37,399 nucleotides of DNA from Actinomycetota bacterium (GTDB taxonomy: Bacteria > Actinomycetota > Actinomycetes > Mycobacteriales > Pseudonocardiaceae). The DNA is taken from the NCBI GenBank assembly GCA_021324675.1, contig JAJPIR010000112.1:1-37399 (forward strand). Reading direction: 5' to 3'. Position 1 is the stretch's first letter, and each line of letters starts with the position of its first letter. The position numbers were made by a program, and so were the translations under genes. Under the pieces are notes generated by a model, which made no database searches, had not been told where the DNA came from, and saw nothing but the letters and a program-made list of their open reading frames with translations. Positions 7,134-18,194 of this stretch are shown here, in pieces.

Positions 7134-8266
7134 CCGAATTTGCCACCCGCGCAATCCACACCGGCCAGGATCCGGATCCGCACAGTGGGTCGGTGATCGT
7201 GCCGATCCATGCCACCTCGACTTTCGCCCAAGACGGCGTGGGCCAGCTTCGTAACGGGTACGAGTACTCCCGCGGGGCCAATCCGACTCGCACAGCCCTG
7301 GAAACCTGCCTGGCCGCGCTCGAGGGCGGCCGCTTCGGGCGTGCCTTCGCGTCCGGGATGGCCGCCACCGACGTGCTGCTGCGGGCGATCTGCCGGCCGG
7401 GGGATCACCTTGTCATTCCTGACGACGCCTATGGCGGCACTTTCCGCCTGATTGACAAGGTGTTGCGGGACTGGGGGATCGAGTACACCGCCGTGTCGCA
7501 GTCCGATCTGGGTGCGGTCCGGGCTGCGATGCGTCCGACGACCCGCGTGCTGTGGTGCGAGACGCCGAGCAACCCGTTGCTCACCATCGCGGACATCGCG
7601 GGCCTGGCCGGTATCGCCCACGAGTCCGGTGCCCGCCTGGTGGTGGACAACACCTTTGCCACCCCCTACCTGCAGGCGCCCCTGGGGCTGGGTGCCGATG
7701 TGGTACTGCACTCGACCACCAAGTACCTCGGGGGCCACTCGGACGTGATCGGTGGTGCACTGATCACTGATGACGCCACAGTGGACGATCAGGTGGCCTT
7801 CCTGCAGAAGAGTGCCGGTGCGGTGCCCGGGCCCTTCGATGCGTGGTTGACCCTGCGCGGGATCAAGACGCTGGCGGTGCGCATGGAACGGCACTGCGAC
7901 AACGCCGAGCGGGTGGTCGCGGCGCTGCAGATGCATCCGGCGGTCGGTGACGTGCATTATCCCGGCCTGGATACCCATCCCGGCCATGAGGTGGCCGCCA
8001 AACAGATGCGCCGGTTCGGCGGGATGGTGTCGTTCACCGTGCGCGGTGGTGCCGCGGCGGCGTTGGCGGTGTGCGCCGGAACCCGGTTGTTCACCCTTGC
8101 CGAATCACTGGGCGGAGTGGAGTCGCTGATCGAGCACCCGGGACGGATGACGCATGCCTCCACGGCGGGGACCCAGCTGGAGGTCCCCCCCGATCTGGTC
8201 CGCCTTTCCGTGGGCATCGAGGACGCTGACGACCTCATCGACGACCTGCGCTCGGCGCTTGGCTAG
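7130..8266 (+). CDS. metB: Cystathionine gamma-synthase
   Basis: A 378-residue Cys/Met-metabolism PLP enzyme of fold type I, starting at the GTG inside the GTGA overlap with the RDD gene. It joins O-acyl-homoserine and cysteine to form cystathionine; some actinobacterial members also show lyase activity. Visible motifs include YEYSRGANPTR (substrate and PLP phosphate contacts), ASGMAAT, ETPSNPLL, VVDNTFATPY and the PLP lysine in HSTTKYLGGHSD (Lys198). The C-terminal EHPGRMTHAS and LVRLSVGIED motifs are intact, and the length is normal. Together with cbs it allows interconversion between homocysteine and cysteine. Confidence 0.94.
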   Translation: MTEFATRAIHTGQDPDPHSGSVIVPIHATSTFAQDGVGQLRNGYEYSRGANPTRTALETCLAALEGGRFGRAFASGMAATDVLLRAICRPGDHLVIPDDAYGGTFRLIDKVLRDWGIEYTAVSQSDLGAVRAAMRPTTRVLWCETPSNPLLTIADIAGLAGIAHESGARLVVDNTFATPYLQAPLGLGADVVLHSTTKYLGGHSDVIGGALITDDATVDDQVAFLQKSAGAVPGPFDAWLTLRGIKTLAVRMERHCDNAERVVAALQMHPAVGDVHYPGLDTHPGHEVAAKQMRRFGGMVSFTVRGGAAAALAVCAGTRLFTLAESLGGVESLIEHPGRMTHASTAGTQLEVPPDLVRLSVGIEDADDLIDDLRSALG

Positions 8267-8271
8267 CGCCC

Positions 8272-8313
8272 CGATAGGCCGGAGGCGAGGACCTCGATAG
8301 ACCGGTGGCGGGG
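8272..8313. repeat. Imperfect 19-bp direct repeat behind metB
   Basis: CGATAGGCCGGAGGCGAGG at 8272-8290 and CGATAGACCGGTGGCGGGG at 8295-8313 differ at three positions and lie 23 bp apart. They fill the short gap between the convergent metB and small-membrane-protein stops. No function is evident. Confidence 0.5.
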
Positions 8314-8314
8314 G

Positions 8315-8548
8315 CTAGTCGCCTGCGGGCGGTTTGGTCGGGGGTGCCGGGTGGTGGACTGGCTGGGGAGGTGCCACGGGCAGGTCGGCACTGTTAAGAC
8401 ACCCGCCCACGAGCTGGATACCACCGGGTGTCCGCACGTAGCTACCCGGCTCGGCGCAGCCCGCTCGGTCGGCGGTGAGCACGGCCGCGACCGCGAGTAA
8501 CGCAGCCACTCCCGCGGTGACCACGACCGGCAGCCAGCGGCGCTCCAT
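8315..8548 (-). CDS. Small membrane/secreted hypothetical protein
   Basis: I choose the ATG at 8548 because GAGGAGG lies just upstream; an ATG at 8563 would put that motif inside the gene. The 77-residue product has a basic start (MERRWLP), one hydrophobic helix (VVVTAGVAALLAVAAVLTA), two cysteines around RTPGGIQLVGGC, and a Pro/His-rich C-terminus (PQPVHHPAPPTKPP). It looks like a signal-anchored envelope protein. I do not recognise the family. It is convergent with metB and divergent from ilvA. Confidence 0.65.
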   Translation of the reverse strand: MERRWLPVVVTAGVAALLAVAAVLTADRAGCAEPGSYVRTPGGIQLVGGCLNSADLPVAPPQPVHHPAPPTKPPAGD

Positions 8549-8662
8549 CACACCTCCTCGCATACTTACCTGGACCTTACTCCCGCGCTCTCGGGCGTGT
8601 GCAGCTGTCACACGGTGAACAATTGTCACACCGCGTCCGGCTAGCTGGCAGGATCGCCGATT

Positions 8663-9868
8663 ATGGAGCTGGTCGACATTGACAAGATCAGGACTGCTCG
8701 GGAGACCCTGCACGGTATCATCCGGCGCACGCCGCTGCGCCATTCCGAAGTGCTCGAACAACGCTGTGGCATCCCTGTCCATCTTAAGTGTGAAAATTTG
8801 CAGCGCACGGGTTCGTTCAAGATTCGCGGTGCATATGCCCGGATTCATGCCCTTTCTGCGGATGAGCGGGCCCGCGGGGTGGTGGCGGCCAGCGCCGGCA
8901 ACCATGGGCAAGGGGTGGCTCTGGCGGCGGCGATGCTGGGCACCGCCGCCACGGTGTACATGCCGGTGAGTGCGTCGCTTCCCAAGGTGTCAGCCACCCG
9001 GGGATACGGTGCGCAGGTCCACCTCGTCGGTGACGTAGTGGAAGAGTCCCTCGCCAGAGCCCAGGCGTTCGCCGAGAAAACCGGGGCGGTGTTCATCCAC
9101 CCGTTCGATCATCCTGACGTGCTGGCCGGGCAGGGCACAGTTGGCCTCGAAGTACTCGAGCAGCTACCCGACGTTGCCACCGTGCTGGTGCCCGCCGGTG
9201 GTGGTGGGCTGGTCGGCGGGATCGCCGCCGCAGTGAAAGGCGTCAAGCCCGAGATCCGGGTGATCGGAGTGCAGGCCGAGGCAGCCGCCGTCTGGCCGGC
9301 ATCGCTGGCCGCCGGGTCGCCGGTGCGGTTGCGCTGCCGGCACACCATGGCCGACGGAATCGCTGTGTCTGAGGTGGGGGCGGTCACCTTCGCCCACGTG
9401 TCAGCCCTGGTCGATGAGGTCATCACGGTGGGGGAGGAGGCGCTGTCCCAGGCGTTGCTGCTGTGCTTGGAGCGCACCAAGATGCTGGTCGAGCCAGCCG
9501 GCGCAGCTGCGGTGGCGGCGCTACTGGAGTCATCTGCGCGCTTCCCCGGTCCCGTTGCCGCTGTGCTGTCCGGCGGCAACGTCGACCCGCTCCTGCTGAT
9601 GCACATCATCCGGCGCGGGCTGACCGTGGACGGCCGGTTTCTAGCGCTGCGCGTGACCGTGCCCGACCGGCCCGGCGAGCTGGCCAGACTGCTGGCGCGA
9701 ATTGGCGCCTCGGGTGCCAACGTGGTCGATGTGGCGCACACTCGCATCGCCGGCCGGCTCCCGGTCGGCGATGCAGTAGTCGCGTTGAGCTTAGAGACGC
9801 GGGGCCCGGAACACTGCGCAGCCTTGATCACCGACCTCGATGCGGCGGGTTACCAGGTGGTGCAGTGA
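8663..9868 (+). CDS. ilvA: Threonine ammonia-lyase (threonine dehydratase)
   Basis: A 401-residue fold-type II PLP enzyme converting threonine to 2-oxobutanoate, the first step toward isoleucine. The PLP lysine is Lys53 in TGSFKIRGAY. SAGNHGQGVA is the substrate loop, and GGGGLVGG binds the cofactor phosphate. Residues about 325-401 (LALRVTVPDRPGELARLLARI) form a single C-terminal ACT domain, so it belongs to the shorter class that binds amino-acid effectors there. The ATG at 8663 matches family N-termini, although only a weak AGGAT precedes it. It is convergent with greA. Confidence 0.92.
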   Translation: MELVDIDKIRTARETLHGIIRRTPLRHSEVLEQRCGIPVHLKCENLQRTGSFKIRGAYARIHALSADERARGVVAASAGNHGQGVALAAAMLGTAATVYMPVSASLPKVSATRGYGAQVHLVGDVVEESLARAQAFAEKTGAVFIHPFDHPDVLAGQGTVGLEVLEQLPDVATVLVPAGGGGLVGGIAAAVKGVKPEIRVIGVQAEAAAVWPASLAAGSPVRLRCRHTMADGIAVSEVGAVTFAHVSALVDEVITVGEEALSQALLLCLERTKMLVEPAGAAAVAALLESSARFPGPVAAVLSGGNVDPLLLMHIIRRGLTVDGRFLALRVTVPDRPGELARLLARIGASGANVVDVAHTRIAGRLPVGDAVVALSLETRGPEHCAALITDLDAAGYQVVQ

Positions 9869-9938
9869 GGTCAGTGCTGTGAGGTCCGTATCAGCTCCCA
9901 GCGGGCTCCGAATGGCTCACCGCCACAAAGGGATGGCG

Positions 9939-10433
9939 TCAGCCCCGGAAAGGCTCGGCCTTGACGACGGCGACGGTCATCAAGCCGCCGTTAGGTAGCT
10001 CGTAGTGGCGGTCCTCGCCTTCATGTGCCCCGATGATCGCCTTACCCAAAGGCGAGTTCGGCGAGTAAACCTCGAGGTCGCCGTGGGCCACTTCCTCCAG
10101 CGAGCCGAGTAGGAAGGTCTCGGTCTCGTCGTCATCCTGGAACCGAACCGTGACGACCATTCCAGGCGCTGCAACGCCCGACTCGGCCGGAGCACCACCG
10201 ACCTTGGCAACCCGTAACAACTCCTGCAGCTGGCGGATCCGGGCCTCGAGTTGCGCCTGCTCCTCGCGGGCGGCGTGGTAACCGCCGTTCTCCTTGAGGT
10301 CGCCTTCCTCACGGGCGTCGTTGATCTTCGCGGCAATGACAGGGCGGTTAGCGACCAGCTCGTCGAGTTCATGCTTAAGCCGGTCGTAGGCTTCCTGGGT
10401 CAACCAGGTCACCTGGGTCTCGCTCACGGTCAT
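9939..10433 (-). CDS. greA: Transcription elongation factor GreA
   Basis: A 164-residue protein starting at ATG 10433 behind GAGGAGGA. The N-terminal coiled coil (residues 8-80) contains the tip motif [22 protein letters not shown], whose acidic residues enter the RNA polymerase secondary channel and stimulate transcript cleavage in backtracked complexes. The C-terminal FKBP-like domain ends with [17 protein letters not shown]. Length and motifs are standard. The gene stands alone, lies downstream of the DUF4307 gene's terminator, and is convergent with ilvA. This greA-DUF4307-mca order is common in actinobacteria. Confidence 0.96.
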   Translation of the reverse strand: MTVSETQVTWLTQEAYDRLKHELDELVANRPVIAAKINDAREEGDLKENGGYHAAREEQAQLEARIRQLQELLRVAKVGGAPAESGVAAPGMVVTVRFQDDDETETFLLGSLEEVAHGDLEVYSPNSPLGKAIIGAHEGEDRHYELPNGGLMTVAVVKAEPFRG

Positions 10434-10514
10434 CACTCCTCCTCAGATCCGACGTCCGCTAGTGCGGGGCGGACCGAACCGCACCACTGACATGACAGCC
10501 AGCGGCCGGAACGG

Positions 10515-10542
10515 AAAAACACGGCCCTGCCCCGGGGCCGTG
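10515..10542 (-). terminator. Intrinsic terminator of the DUF4307 gene
   Basis: Read on the minus strand, CACGGCCC and GGGCCGTG pair across a seven-base GC-rich loop and are followed directly by five T residues (A-run at 10515-10519 on the plus strand). It lies between the DUF4307 stop (10658) and the greA start (10433). Confidence 0.8.
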
Positions 10543-10657
10543 CGTACCCTCCACGGTAACACGATGTGTCCGGTTCGGCCTCAGCCTAACGGGTGACGGA
10601 CTCCGAAAAGTGCCTGCTCAGCAGGGTTATAAAAACCTCAGTAGTGCGGCTGTGAAA

Positions 10658-11077
10658 CTAGGTAGGAACCAGGTACGCGGGGACCTGGAAGGAGCACCCG
10701 TAGACATCAGCGACCACCGGCGGCCGGGATGTCTGCACCACGGTGGACAGCACAACCGATCCCCCCGCCGGCGGCACGTAGACCTCCTTGCGTCCGGTCT
10801 CCTCGCCATCGAGCGAGCGCGCGCGCACAATGCACACCGCCGCCTGCGATGGGTCGTCCCGGACCACGCTGAACCGCAGTTGCACGGCATTGCCCGGTAG
10901 CAAGGTAAAGCTCACTGTTTGAGCCTGAATCGGTGTCGTGCCCAGGTTGCGGTAACCGATCACCGCCACTACCAGCCCGAGGAGGATCGCGATGGCCAGC
11001 CCGACCGCAATGGCCCAGCGGTGGCTGCTCGTGGCGCGGCGCCCGTAGCGGCCTTCGGGAAGCTGGCCAGCGGTCAC
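10658..11077 (-). CDS. DUF4307 membrane protein
   Basis: A 139-residue protein starting at GTG 11077 with GGGAGG upstream. A short basic N-terminus (EGRYGRRATSSHR) precedes one transmembrane helix (WAIAVGLAIAILLGLVVAVI). A beta-rich outer domain then carries conserved FSVVRDDPSQAAVCIVRARSL and a Cys pair (VC, GC), as in DUF4307 proteins (Rv1081c). Its function is unknown. It sits between greA and the divergent mca, as in mycobacteria. Confidence 0.85.
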   Translation of the reverse strand: MTAGQLPEGRYGRRATSSHRWAIAVGLAIAILLGLVVAVIGYRNLGTTPIQAQTVSFTLLPGNAVQLRFSVVRDDPSQAAVCIVRARSLDGEETGRKEVYVPPAGGSVVLSTVVQTSRPPVVADVYGCSFQVPAYLVPT

Positions 11078-11224
11078 GGCGTTACACCTCCCTGATGGCC
11101 ACTTACCGGATGCCAGCTATGACGGGTCACCGAGGTAACTGTCAGACCGGGCGGTAACAATGGTTCACCAATGGGCATTCCATCGCTGGGGCAGGCGGCG
11201 TGGAGAAGGGATGAGCAGTCATCC

Positions 11225-12115
11225 ATGGTTGAGCAGCTGCGAATGATGGCGGTGCACGCGCATCCCGATGACGAGTCGAGCAAGGGCGCGGCCACGATGG
11301 CTCGATACGTCGCTGAGGGCCACCAGGTGATGGTCGTCACCTGCACGGGCGGTGAACGAGGCAGCATCCTGAACCCCTCGTTCGAGCCTGCTGACCTTGC
11401 GGAGCACCCGGCGCAGATGCGCGCAACCCGGCGCCAGGAGATGGCGCGTGCCGCGCAGATTCTGGGCGTGCAGCACCACTGGTTGGGCTACATCGACTCC
11501 GGCCTGCCTGAAGGTGATCCGCCCCCGCCGCTGCCGGAAGGATGCTTCGCGGTCGTCCCGCTGGAGGGACCAACCCGTGATCTGGTGCGGGTGATGCGCG
11601 AATTCCGGCCGCACGTGGTGGTCACATACGACGAGAAGGGCGGCTACCCGCATCCTGACCACATCCGCTGCCACGAGGTGTCGGTGGCCGCGTTCGAGGC
11701 CGCAGGTGACCCCGAGCGCTTCCCGGATGCGGGACCGCCGTGGCAGCCGCTGAAGCTGTACTACTCGCACGGTTTCACCCGCAAGCGGATGCAACTGTTC
11801 CACGACGCACTGCTCGCCGCCGGTAAGGAGTCGCCGTTCGGCGAGTGGTTGGACAAGTGGGATGCATCCAAGCCGGACGTCATGGAGCGGGTGACCACCC
11901 AGGTGGAGTGTGCCGAGTACTTCCCGGTGCGGGATGAGGCGCTGCGGGCGCACGCAACTCAGATCGACCCAGCGAGCCGGTGGTTCGCGGTGCCGCACGC
12001 GCTGCAGGCGCAGTTGTGGCCGACGGAGGAATACGAGCTGGCCCGTTCGCTGGTGGATACCACGCTGCCAGAAGACGACCTGTTCTCCGGTGTCCGGGAG
12101 CGGGTGCTCGCGTGA
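11225..12115 (+). CDS. mca: Mycothiol S-conjugate amidase
   Basis: This zinc amidase cleaves mycothiol S-conjugates to a mercapturic acid and GlcN-Ins, allowing toxin export. I start at ATG 11225 ([18 protein letters not shown], 296 residues) because it aligns with the family N-terminus. Zinc-binding and catalytic motifs are HAHPDDE (His13, Asp16) and the distal [25 protein letters not shown] and HATQIDP are typical of Mca rather than MshB. The presence of Mca implies a mycothiol-producing actinomycete. The stop overlaps the next small gene by four bases. Confidence 0.95.
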   Translation: MVEQLRMMAVHAHPDDESSKGAATMARYVAEGHQVMVVTCTGGERGSILNPSFEPADLAEHPAQMRATRRQEMARAAQILGVQHHWLGYIDSGLPEGDPPPPLPEGCFAVVPLEGPTRDLVRVMREFRPHVVVTYDEKGGYPHPDHIRCHEVSVAAFEAAGDPERFPDAGPPWQPLKLYYSHGFTRKRMQLFHDALLAAGKESPFGEWLDKWDASKPDVMERVTTQVECAEYFPVRDEALRAHATQIDPASRWFAVPHALQAQLWPTEEYELARSLVDTTLPEDDLFSGVRERVLA

Positions 12116-12402
12116 ACTTGTTGTTGCCAGCGGAATTGTCGGCCGGTTCCGGGTTCTCGGCGGTGACTGGGGTCGAGACGCTCGGGCAACCACCGACACC
12201 GGATCCCGGTGGGCAGGGCGAGGACTACGGAAAGGCCGCGCCGGAGGCATTGGTGGTGCTGCTGCTATTTTTCCTCGCCGTAGCCCTGCTGGTGCGTTCG
12301 ATGAACAAGCATTTGCGCCGGGTGCCGCAGTCCTTTGATAAGGAGCCCGGCGCTGATAGCGGGGATGTTGGCACCCGTGATGCTGGCATTCGTGAGGAGT
12401 GA
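12112..12402 (+). CDS. Small single-pass membrane protein (Rv1083-like position)
   Basis: The GTG at 12112 overlaps the mca stop (GTGA). The 96-residue product has an extracellular Gly/Pro-rich N-terminus, one helix ([19 protein letters not shown]) and a basic cytoplasmic motif ([15 protein letters not shown]), followed by an acidic tail. Small proteins of this layout follow mca in mycobacteria too. Its function is unknown; translational coupling to mca suggests joint expression. Confidence 0.75.
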   Translation: MNLLLPAELSAGSGFSAVTGVETLGQPPTPDPGGQGEDYGKAAPEALVVLLLFFLAVALLVRSMNKHLRRVPQSFDKEPGADSGDVGTRDAGIREE

Positions 12403-12440
12403 CGGTTCCGTCCGGCTAGCCAGCCAGGGAAGATAGTCAC

Positions 12441-14450
<2,010 letters not shown>

Positions 14451-14479
14451 CCCTCCTCACAGCCCGGCACCGAGCCATG

Positions 14480-14508
14480 GCGAGGTTCCAGGCATTCCTG
14501 AACCTCGC
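14480..14508 (+). terminator. Hairpin after the DUF255 gene
   Basis: GCGAGGTTC(C)AGG pairs with CCTGAACCTCGC across a four-base CATT loop, with one bulged C, starting 30 bp after the stop codon. No T-run follows, so it would be a non-canonical actinobacterial terminator. Confidence 0.6.
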
Positions 14509-14681
14509 TACGCCTGCTGTCCTGGCTGGACGCCGTCGCCGACAAAGCGCGTCATGATCAAGGTCAAGCGTCAGGCGCCGCCGACTGTGTCGTCGCCGGC
14601 GAGGGCGAACCGAATCTCTCGACACTGCAACGTAGTAATGATGTAATTTGTTGCGTGTAGATGGAGTGAGAGGATGGCGCG

Positions 14682-15269
14682 ATGGCGGGACGGGGAAGGG
14701 CGCACGGGATGCGTTCCGGCGGCCAGTGGCACGGGCGGGGCGGCTGGCAACAAGCCGATCTCCCGTCGGCCGACGATGCCAAGGCATGGTTCAGGGGGCG
14801 GTTGCCGGATGGCTGGTTTTCCGGCGAGCCGGAGATCAGCGTGGATCGCGAGGAGATCATCGTGGTCGGGCAGCTGCCCGCGCTGGACGAGGAGTTCACC
14901 GACGAGGCCGAACGCGCCGCCGCTGAGGCCGGCCGGATCAGCCGGTTCCGGGAAGCCACCCGCGACGAGCGGATCGAGATTGCCCGGCAAGCCGAGCACC
15001 GGTACCGCCGCAAGGTGGCCTGGGGTGCCCGCCTAGGCGGCACCGAGGAGTTGTTCACCACCCTGTCAGTGCCGGTGATGACCCGGCTCCGGCAGCCTGA
15101 GCGGCTGGTGCTCGACACCCTCGTCGATGCCGGCGTGGCGCGCTCCCGTTCGGAGGCACTGGCCTGGGCGGTGCGGTTAGTGGGCAAGCACGCTCAGCAG
15201 TGGCTCGGTGAGCTCAAGCAAGCTATGGCTACTGTCGACGACCTGCGGGCACGCGGCCCTGAGCTCTAG
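14682..15269 (+). CDS. Conserved actinobacterial hypothetical protein, possible ribbon-helix-helix C-terminus
   Basis: A 195-residue soluble protein. The N-terminus is Gly/Arg-rich and uncertain; ATG 14709 is an alternative start behind GGGGAAGGG. WFRGRLPDGWFSGEPEISVD leads into an acidic helical middle (residues 65-110, DEEFTDEAERAAAEAG). The C-terminal half (TTLSVPVMTRLRQPERLVLD, then LVDAGVARSRSEALAWAVRL) resembles a strand plus two helices as in ribbon-helix-helix DNA-binding or adaptor proteins; this is inference. It is followed 11 bp later by the O-methyltransferase gene. Confidence 0.65.
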   Translation: MAGRGRAHGMRSGGQWHGRGGWQQADLPSADDAKAWFRGRLPDGWFSGEPEISVDREEIIVVGQLPALDEEFTDEAERAAAEAGRISRFREATRDERIEIARQAEHRYRRKVAWGARLGGTEELFTTLSVPVMTRLRQPERLVLDTLVDAGVARSRSEALAWAVRLVGKHAQQWLGELKQAMATVDDLRARGPEL

Positions 15270-15280
15270 TCTGGGTCGCT

Positions 15281-15982
15281 ATGAGCCAGCGGCAGTGGAT
15301 AGCGGTGGACGAGTACTTCACTGGTGTCTTGATTGATAGTGACACTGATAATGACGCCGACAATGCTTTGCATGCTGCCCTTGCGGCCAGTGACGCGGCC
15401 GGCCTGCCGGCGATCGCGGTGTCGCCGCCGCAGGGCAAGTTGTTGAACCTGCTCGCCTCCCTGATCAGCGCCCGCCGCATCCTGGAGATCGGCACGCTGG
15501 CGGGATACAGCGCCATCTGGCTGGCCCGGGCGTTGCCACCGGACGGCCGCTTGATCACGTTGGAAAGCGAGCCACGGCATGCCGAGGTAGCACGCGCCAA
15601 CATCGCTAAGGCCGGTTTCGCCGATCTGGTGCAGGTGCGGGTCGGCCCGGCCCTGGACACTTTGCCGCAGCTGGCCCAGGAGCGCAGCAGCGGCCGGGCC
15701 GAGCCCTTCGACCTGGTGTTCATTGACGCGGACAAGGAGCACAACGCCGACTACTTCGCCGCCGCCGTCGGCCTTACCCGGCCCGGTGGCCTGATCATCG
15801 TGGACAATGTGGTGCGAGGTGGCGCCGTGCTCGACGCCGGCAGCGATAACTCGGCGGTGCAGGGCACCCGCCGATTGATCGAGACCGTCTCCGCTGATCC
15901 GTCGGTGAGTGCAACGGCCATCCAGACGGTGGGCGTCAAGGGGTACGACGGGTTTGTGATGGCGCTGGTCAAGACTCCCTGA
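15281..15982 (+). CDS. SAM-dependent O-methyltransferase (family 3, catechol/caffeoyl-CoA type)
   Basis: A 233-residue class I methyltransferase. Motif I is ILEIGTLAGYSAIWLARAL, followed by the acidic ribose-binding LITLESEP, the FDLVFIDADKEHN metal-binding aspartate motif and GGLIIVDNV. The long helix before motif I (SPPQGKLLNLLASLISARR) is typical of the family. An insert rich in Asp/Asn (DSDTDNDADN, residues 18-30) looks unusual. No Shine-Dalgarno is visible; a TAGTCT box at 15267-15272, eight bases before the ATG, suggests a leaderless mRNA. The substrate is unknown. Confidence 0.88.
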   Translation: MSQRQWIAVDEYFTGVLIDSDTDNDADNALHAALAASDAAGLPAIAVSPPQGKLLNLLASLISARRILEIGTLAGYSAIWLARALPPDGRLITLESEPRHAEVARANIAKAGFADLVQVRVGPALDTLPQLAQERSSGRAEPFDLVFIDADKEHNADYFAAAVGLTRPGGLIIVDNVVRGGAVLDAGSDNSAVQGTRRLIETVSADPSVSATAIQTVGVKGYDGFVMALVKTP

Positions 15983-16071
15983 CCCGCACTCAGCAGGGAT
16001 CATGCGGCGCTTGATGACCTCGCCGAGGCTCGTGAATGTGGGTCCGGCGCCGGGCGTAGCCTTCCGGCCTT

Positions 16072-16842
16072 GTGAGGCTGCAAGACCTCGTCTATGCGGT
16101 GTACGAGCGGCGGCTCGCCCGCCAGCTTGGGACTGGAAACCTTCCCCGCCACGTCGCGGTCATCATGGACGGCAACCGGCGCTGGGCCAAGGAGGCCGGG
16201 TTCGCCGACGTCAGCGACGGCCACCGAGTCGGAGCCGCCAAACTGGTCGAGTTGCTGGGCTGGTGCCGGGAAACCGGTGTCGAGATCGCCACGTTCTGGT
16301 TGCTGTCTCCGGACAACTTGCGCAACCGGCCACCAGGTGAGCTGGCCCCGCTGCTGGACATCATCGCCGATGTCGTCGACAAGCTCTGCGCCCCGGACAC
16401 GCCCTGGCGGGTGCGGGTAGTGGGGGCGCTGGACTTGTTGCCGTCGGAGATGGCGCAGCGGCTGACCAGCGCGGCGGCTCGGACCCGAGATCGGCCGGGC
16501 CTGGCGGTCAACGTCGCGGTCGGTTACGGCGGCCGACAGGAGATCGCCGACGCGTTGCGCAAGTTGCTGCTCAAACACGCTGAAGCCGGGACCACCATGG
16601 AGGAACTCGCCGAAGTCCTCGACGTCGAGCACATCGCCGAGCATCTCTACACCTCTGGGCAGCCTGACCCGGATCTGGTGATCCGCACCTCAGGCGAGCA
16701 ACGGCTATCCGGTTTTCTGCTGTGGCAGTCGGCGCACTCGGAGTTCTGGTTCTGCGATGCGTACTGGCCGGCTTTTCGCAAGGTCGACTTCCTCCGCGCG
16801 CTGCGTGACTACACCGCCCGGCACCGGCGGTTTGGGTCGTAA
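16072..16842 (+). CDS. Cis-prenyl transferase (isoprenyl transferase, Rv1086-like)
   Basis: A 256-residue Z-prenyl diphosphate synthase of the UppS fold. The conserved regions run in order: HVAVIMDGNRRWAKE (Asp binding the Mg-diphosphate), ATFWLLSPDNLRN, VNVAVGYGGRQEI, SGQPDPDLVIRTSGEQRLSGFL and WQSAHSEFWF. Sequence and position match Rv1086, which makes short Z,E-farnesyl diphosphate, rather than the long-chain enzyme, but chain length cannot be read from sequence alone. The GTG start lacks a Shine-Dalgarno; TAGCCT ends nine bases upstream, suggesting leaderless expression. The stop and next start overlap as TAATG. Confidence 0.92.
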   Translation: MRLQDLVYAVYERRLARQLGTGNLPRHVAVIMDGNRRWAKEAGFADVSDGHRVGAAKLVELLGWCRETGVEIATFWLLSPDNLRNRPPGELAPLLDIIADVVDKLCAPDTPWRVRVVGALDLLPSEMAQRLTSAAARTRDRPGLAVNVAVGYGGRQEIADALRKLLLKHAEAGTTMEELAEVLDVEHIAEHLYTSGQPDPDLVIRTSGEQRLSGFLLWQSAHSEFWFCDAYWPAFRKVDFLRALRDYTARHRRFGS

Positions 16843-18107
16843 TGCCCGCTCAGGTGCCACGTCAACGCGGTACCGCGCTCGGAGAGGGATACTCCCCACC
16901 CATGGACCTGGTTCGGGAGTACTTGCTGCTCGGTTTGCGGTTCGATCGCCTTGTTGAGGGTTTTGTCGACTCCTACACCGGCGATCCGGCGCTGCGCCGG
17001 CAAGCGGACAACGAGCCGATGCCCGATCCAGCCGCACTGGCCCGACGGGCGGGCGAGCTGCGCGCCGAGTTGCCTGCCTGTGGCCTGCCCGGACCACGGA
17101 CCCAGTTCCTGGCGGCCCATCTGACCGCCCTCGAGTGCAGCGGGAGGGTATTGGCCGGGCAGCACGTCGGGTTCGTCGACGAGGTGGCGGCGTACTTCGA
17201 TGTCGCCATCGAGCCGGGTGATCCCGATACTTACCGCCAGGCGCATAGCCAGATCGAGGAGTTGCTGCCGGGTGGCGATCCACTGGCTGATCGATTGGCC
17301 AGCTACCGCAACCGCGACGAAATCCCGCCGGAGCGGCTTGAGACCGCCGTGCAGGCACTGTCCAGTGCCTTGCGCGATAGGGTACGGACAGATTTCGAGC
17401 TGCCCCCGGAAGAGACCGTGCACTACGAGGTTGTCACCGACAAGCCGTGGAGCGGGTTCAACTATTACCTCGGTGACTTCCACTCTCGGGTAGCGATCAA
17501 TGCAGACCTCGGGCACCGGATGGGGCAACTACCGCATCTGGTCGCGCACGAGTCCTACCCAGGACACCACACCGAGCATTGCCGCAAGGAGGCTGGCTTG
17601 GTGCGCCGCGACCATCAGGCCGAGCACACCATCTTCCTCGTCAACACGCCGCAGTGCCTGATGGCCGAGGGCCTGGCCGACCTCGGGTTACTGGCCAGCG
17701 TCGGCCCTGGGTGGGGTCCGTGGTCTGCGGAGATCCTGCACGATCTAGGACTACGCATGGATGGCGAGCTCGCCGAGCGCCTTGAGGTGGCGTCGGCGGG
17801 CCTGCTCGGTGTCCGCCAGGACGCCGCGCTGATGTTGCATGATCGGGGGGCTGACCAGGCAGACGTGCAAACCTACCTGCAGCGCTGGCTCCTGGTGCCC
17901 GAGCCACGCGCCCGGCAGATGGTGCGCTTCCTGTCCGACCCGCTGTGGCGGGCCTACACCACCACCTACGTCGAGGGATATCGGCTGCTGCACAGCTGGC
18001 TGGATGCCCGCCCACCAGGGCAGTCACTGAGCCAGCGATTCCGGCGGCTGCTGGATGAGCCGCTGATTCCCTCGACGCTGCGTGCTGAGAGAATCGACGG
18101 TTCGTGA
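16842..18107 (+). CDS. DUF885-type putative metallopeptidase
   Basis: A 421-residue soluble protein. The zinc-site-like motif HESYPGHHTEH (near residues 232-242) and the downstream glutamate region (MAEGLADLGLL) match the DUF885 family of gluzincin-like peptidases, although this form is shorter than the 550-600-residue members. The start at 16842 is coupled to the prenyl-transferase stop (TAATG). ATG 16902 (MDLVREYLLLGLRFDRLVEG) is an alternative with GGAGAGGG 13 bases upstream. Substrate unknown. No export signal is visible. Confidence 0.8.
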   Translation: MPAQVPRQRGTALGEGYSPPMDLVREYLLLGLRFDRLVEGFVDSYTGDPALRRQADNEPMPDPAALARRAGELRAELPACGLPGPRTQFLAAHLTALECSGRVLAGQHVGFVDEVAAYFDVAIEPGDPDTYRQAHSQIEELLPGGDPLADRLASYRNRDEIPPERLETAVQALSSALRDRVRTDFELPPEETVHYEVVTDKPWSGFNYYLGDFHSRVAINADLGHRMGQLPHLVAHESYPGHHTEHCRKEAGLVRRDHQAEHTIFLVNTPQCLMAEGLADLGLLASVGPGWGPWSAEILHDLGLRMDGELAERLEVASAGLLGVRQDAALMLHDRGADQADVQTYLQRWLLVPEPRARQMVRFLSDPLWRAYTTTYVEGYRLLHSWLDARPPGQSLSQRFRRLLDEPLIPSTLRAERIDGS

Positions 18108-18110
18108 CAG

Positions 18111-18138
18111 GCGTAACAGTCTACTAACAGTCTTACGC
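18111..18138 (+). promoter_or_regulatory. 11-bp-spaced direct repeat, PhoP-like
   Basis: TAACAGT at 18114-18120 is repeated exactly at 18125-18131 with a four-base spacer. The pair sits inside the inverted ends GCGTAA/TTACGC. Mycobacterial PhoP binds TCACAGC-N4-TCACAGC; each half here matches five of seven bases. It is the first thing after the peptidase stop and lies in the phoH leader region. Confidence 0.4.
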
Positions 18139-18194
18139 GGTGAGGAGCCTTTTCCCAGGCCGTTCTGGACGGTACCGTGCGGTGACAGCGGGAC

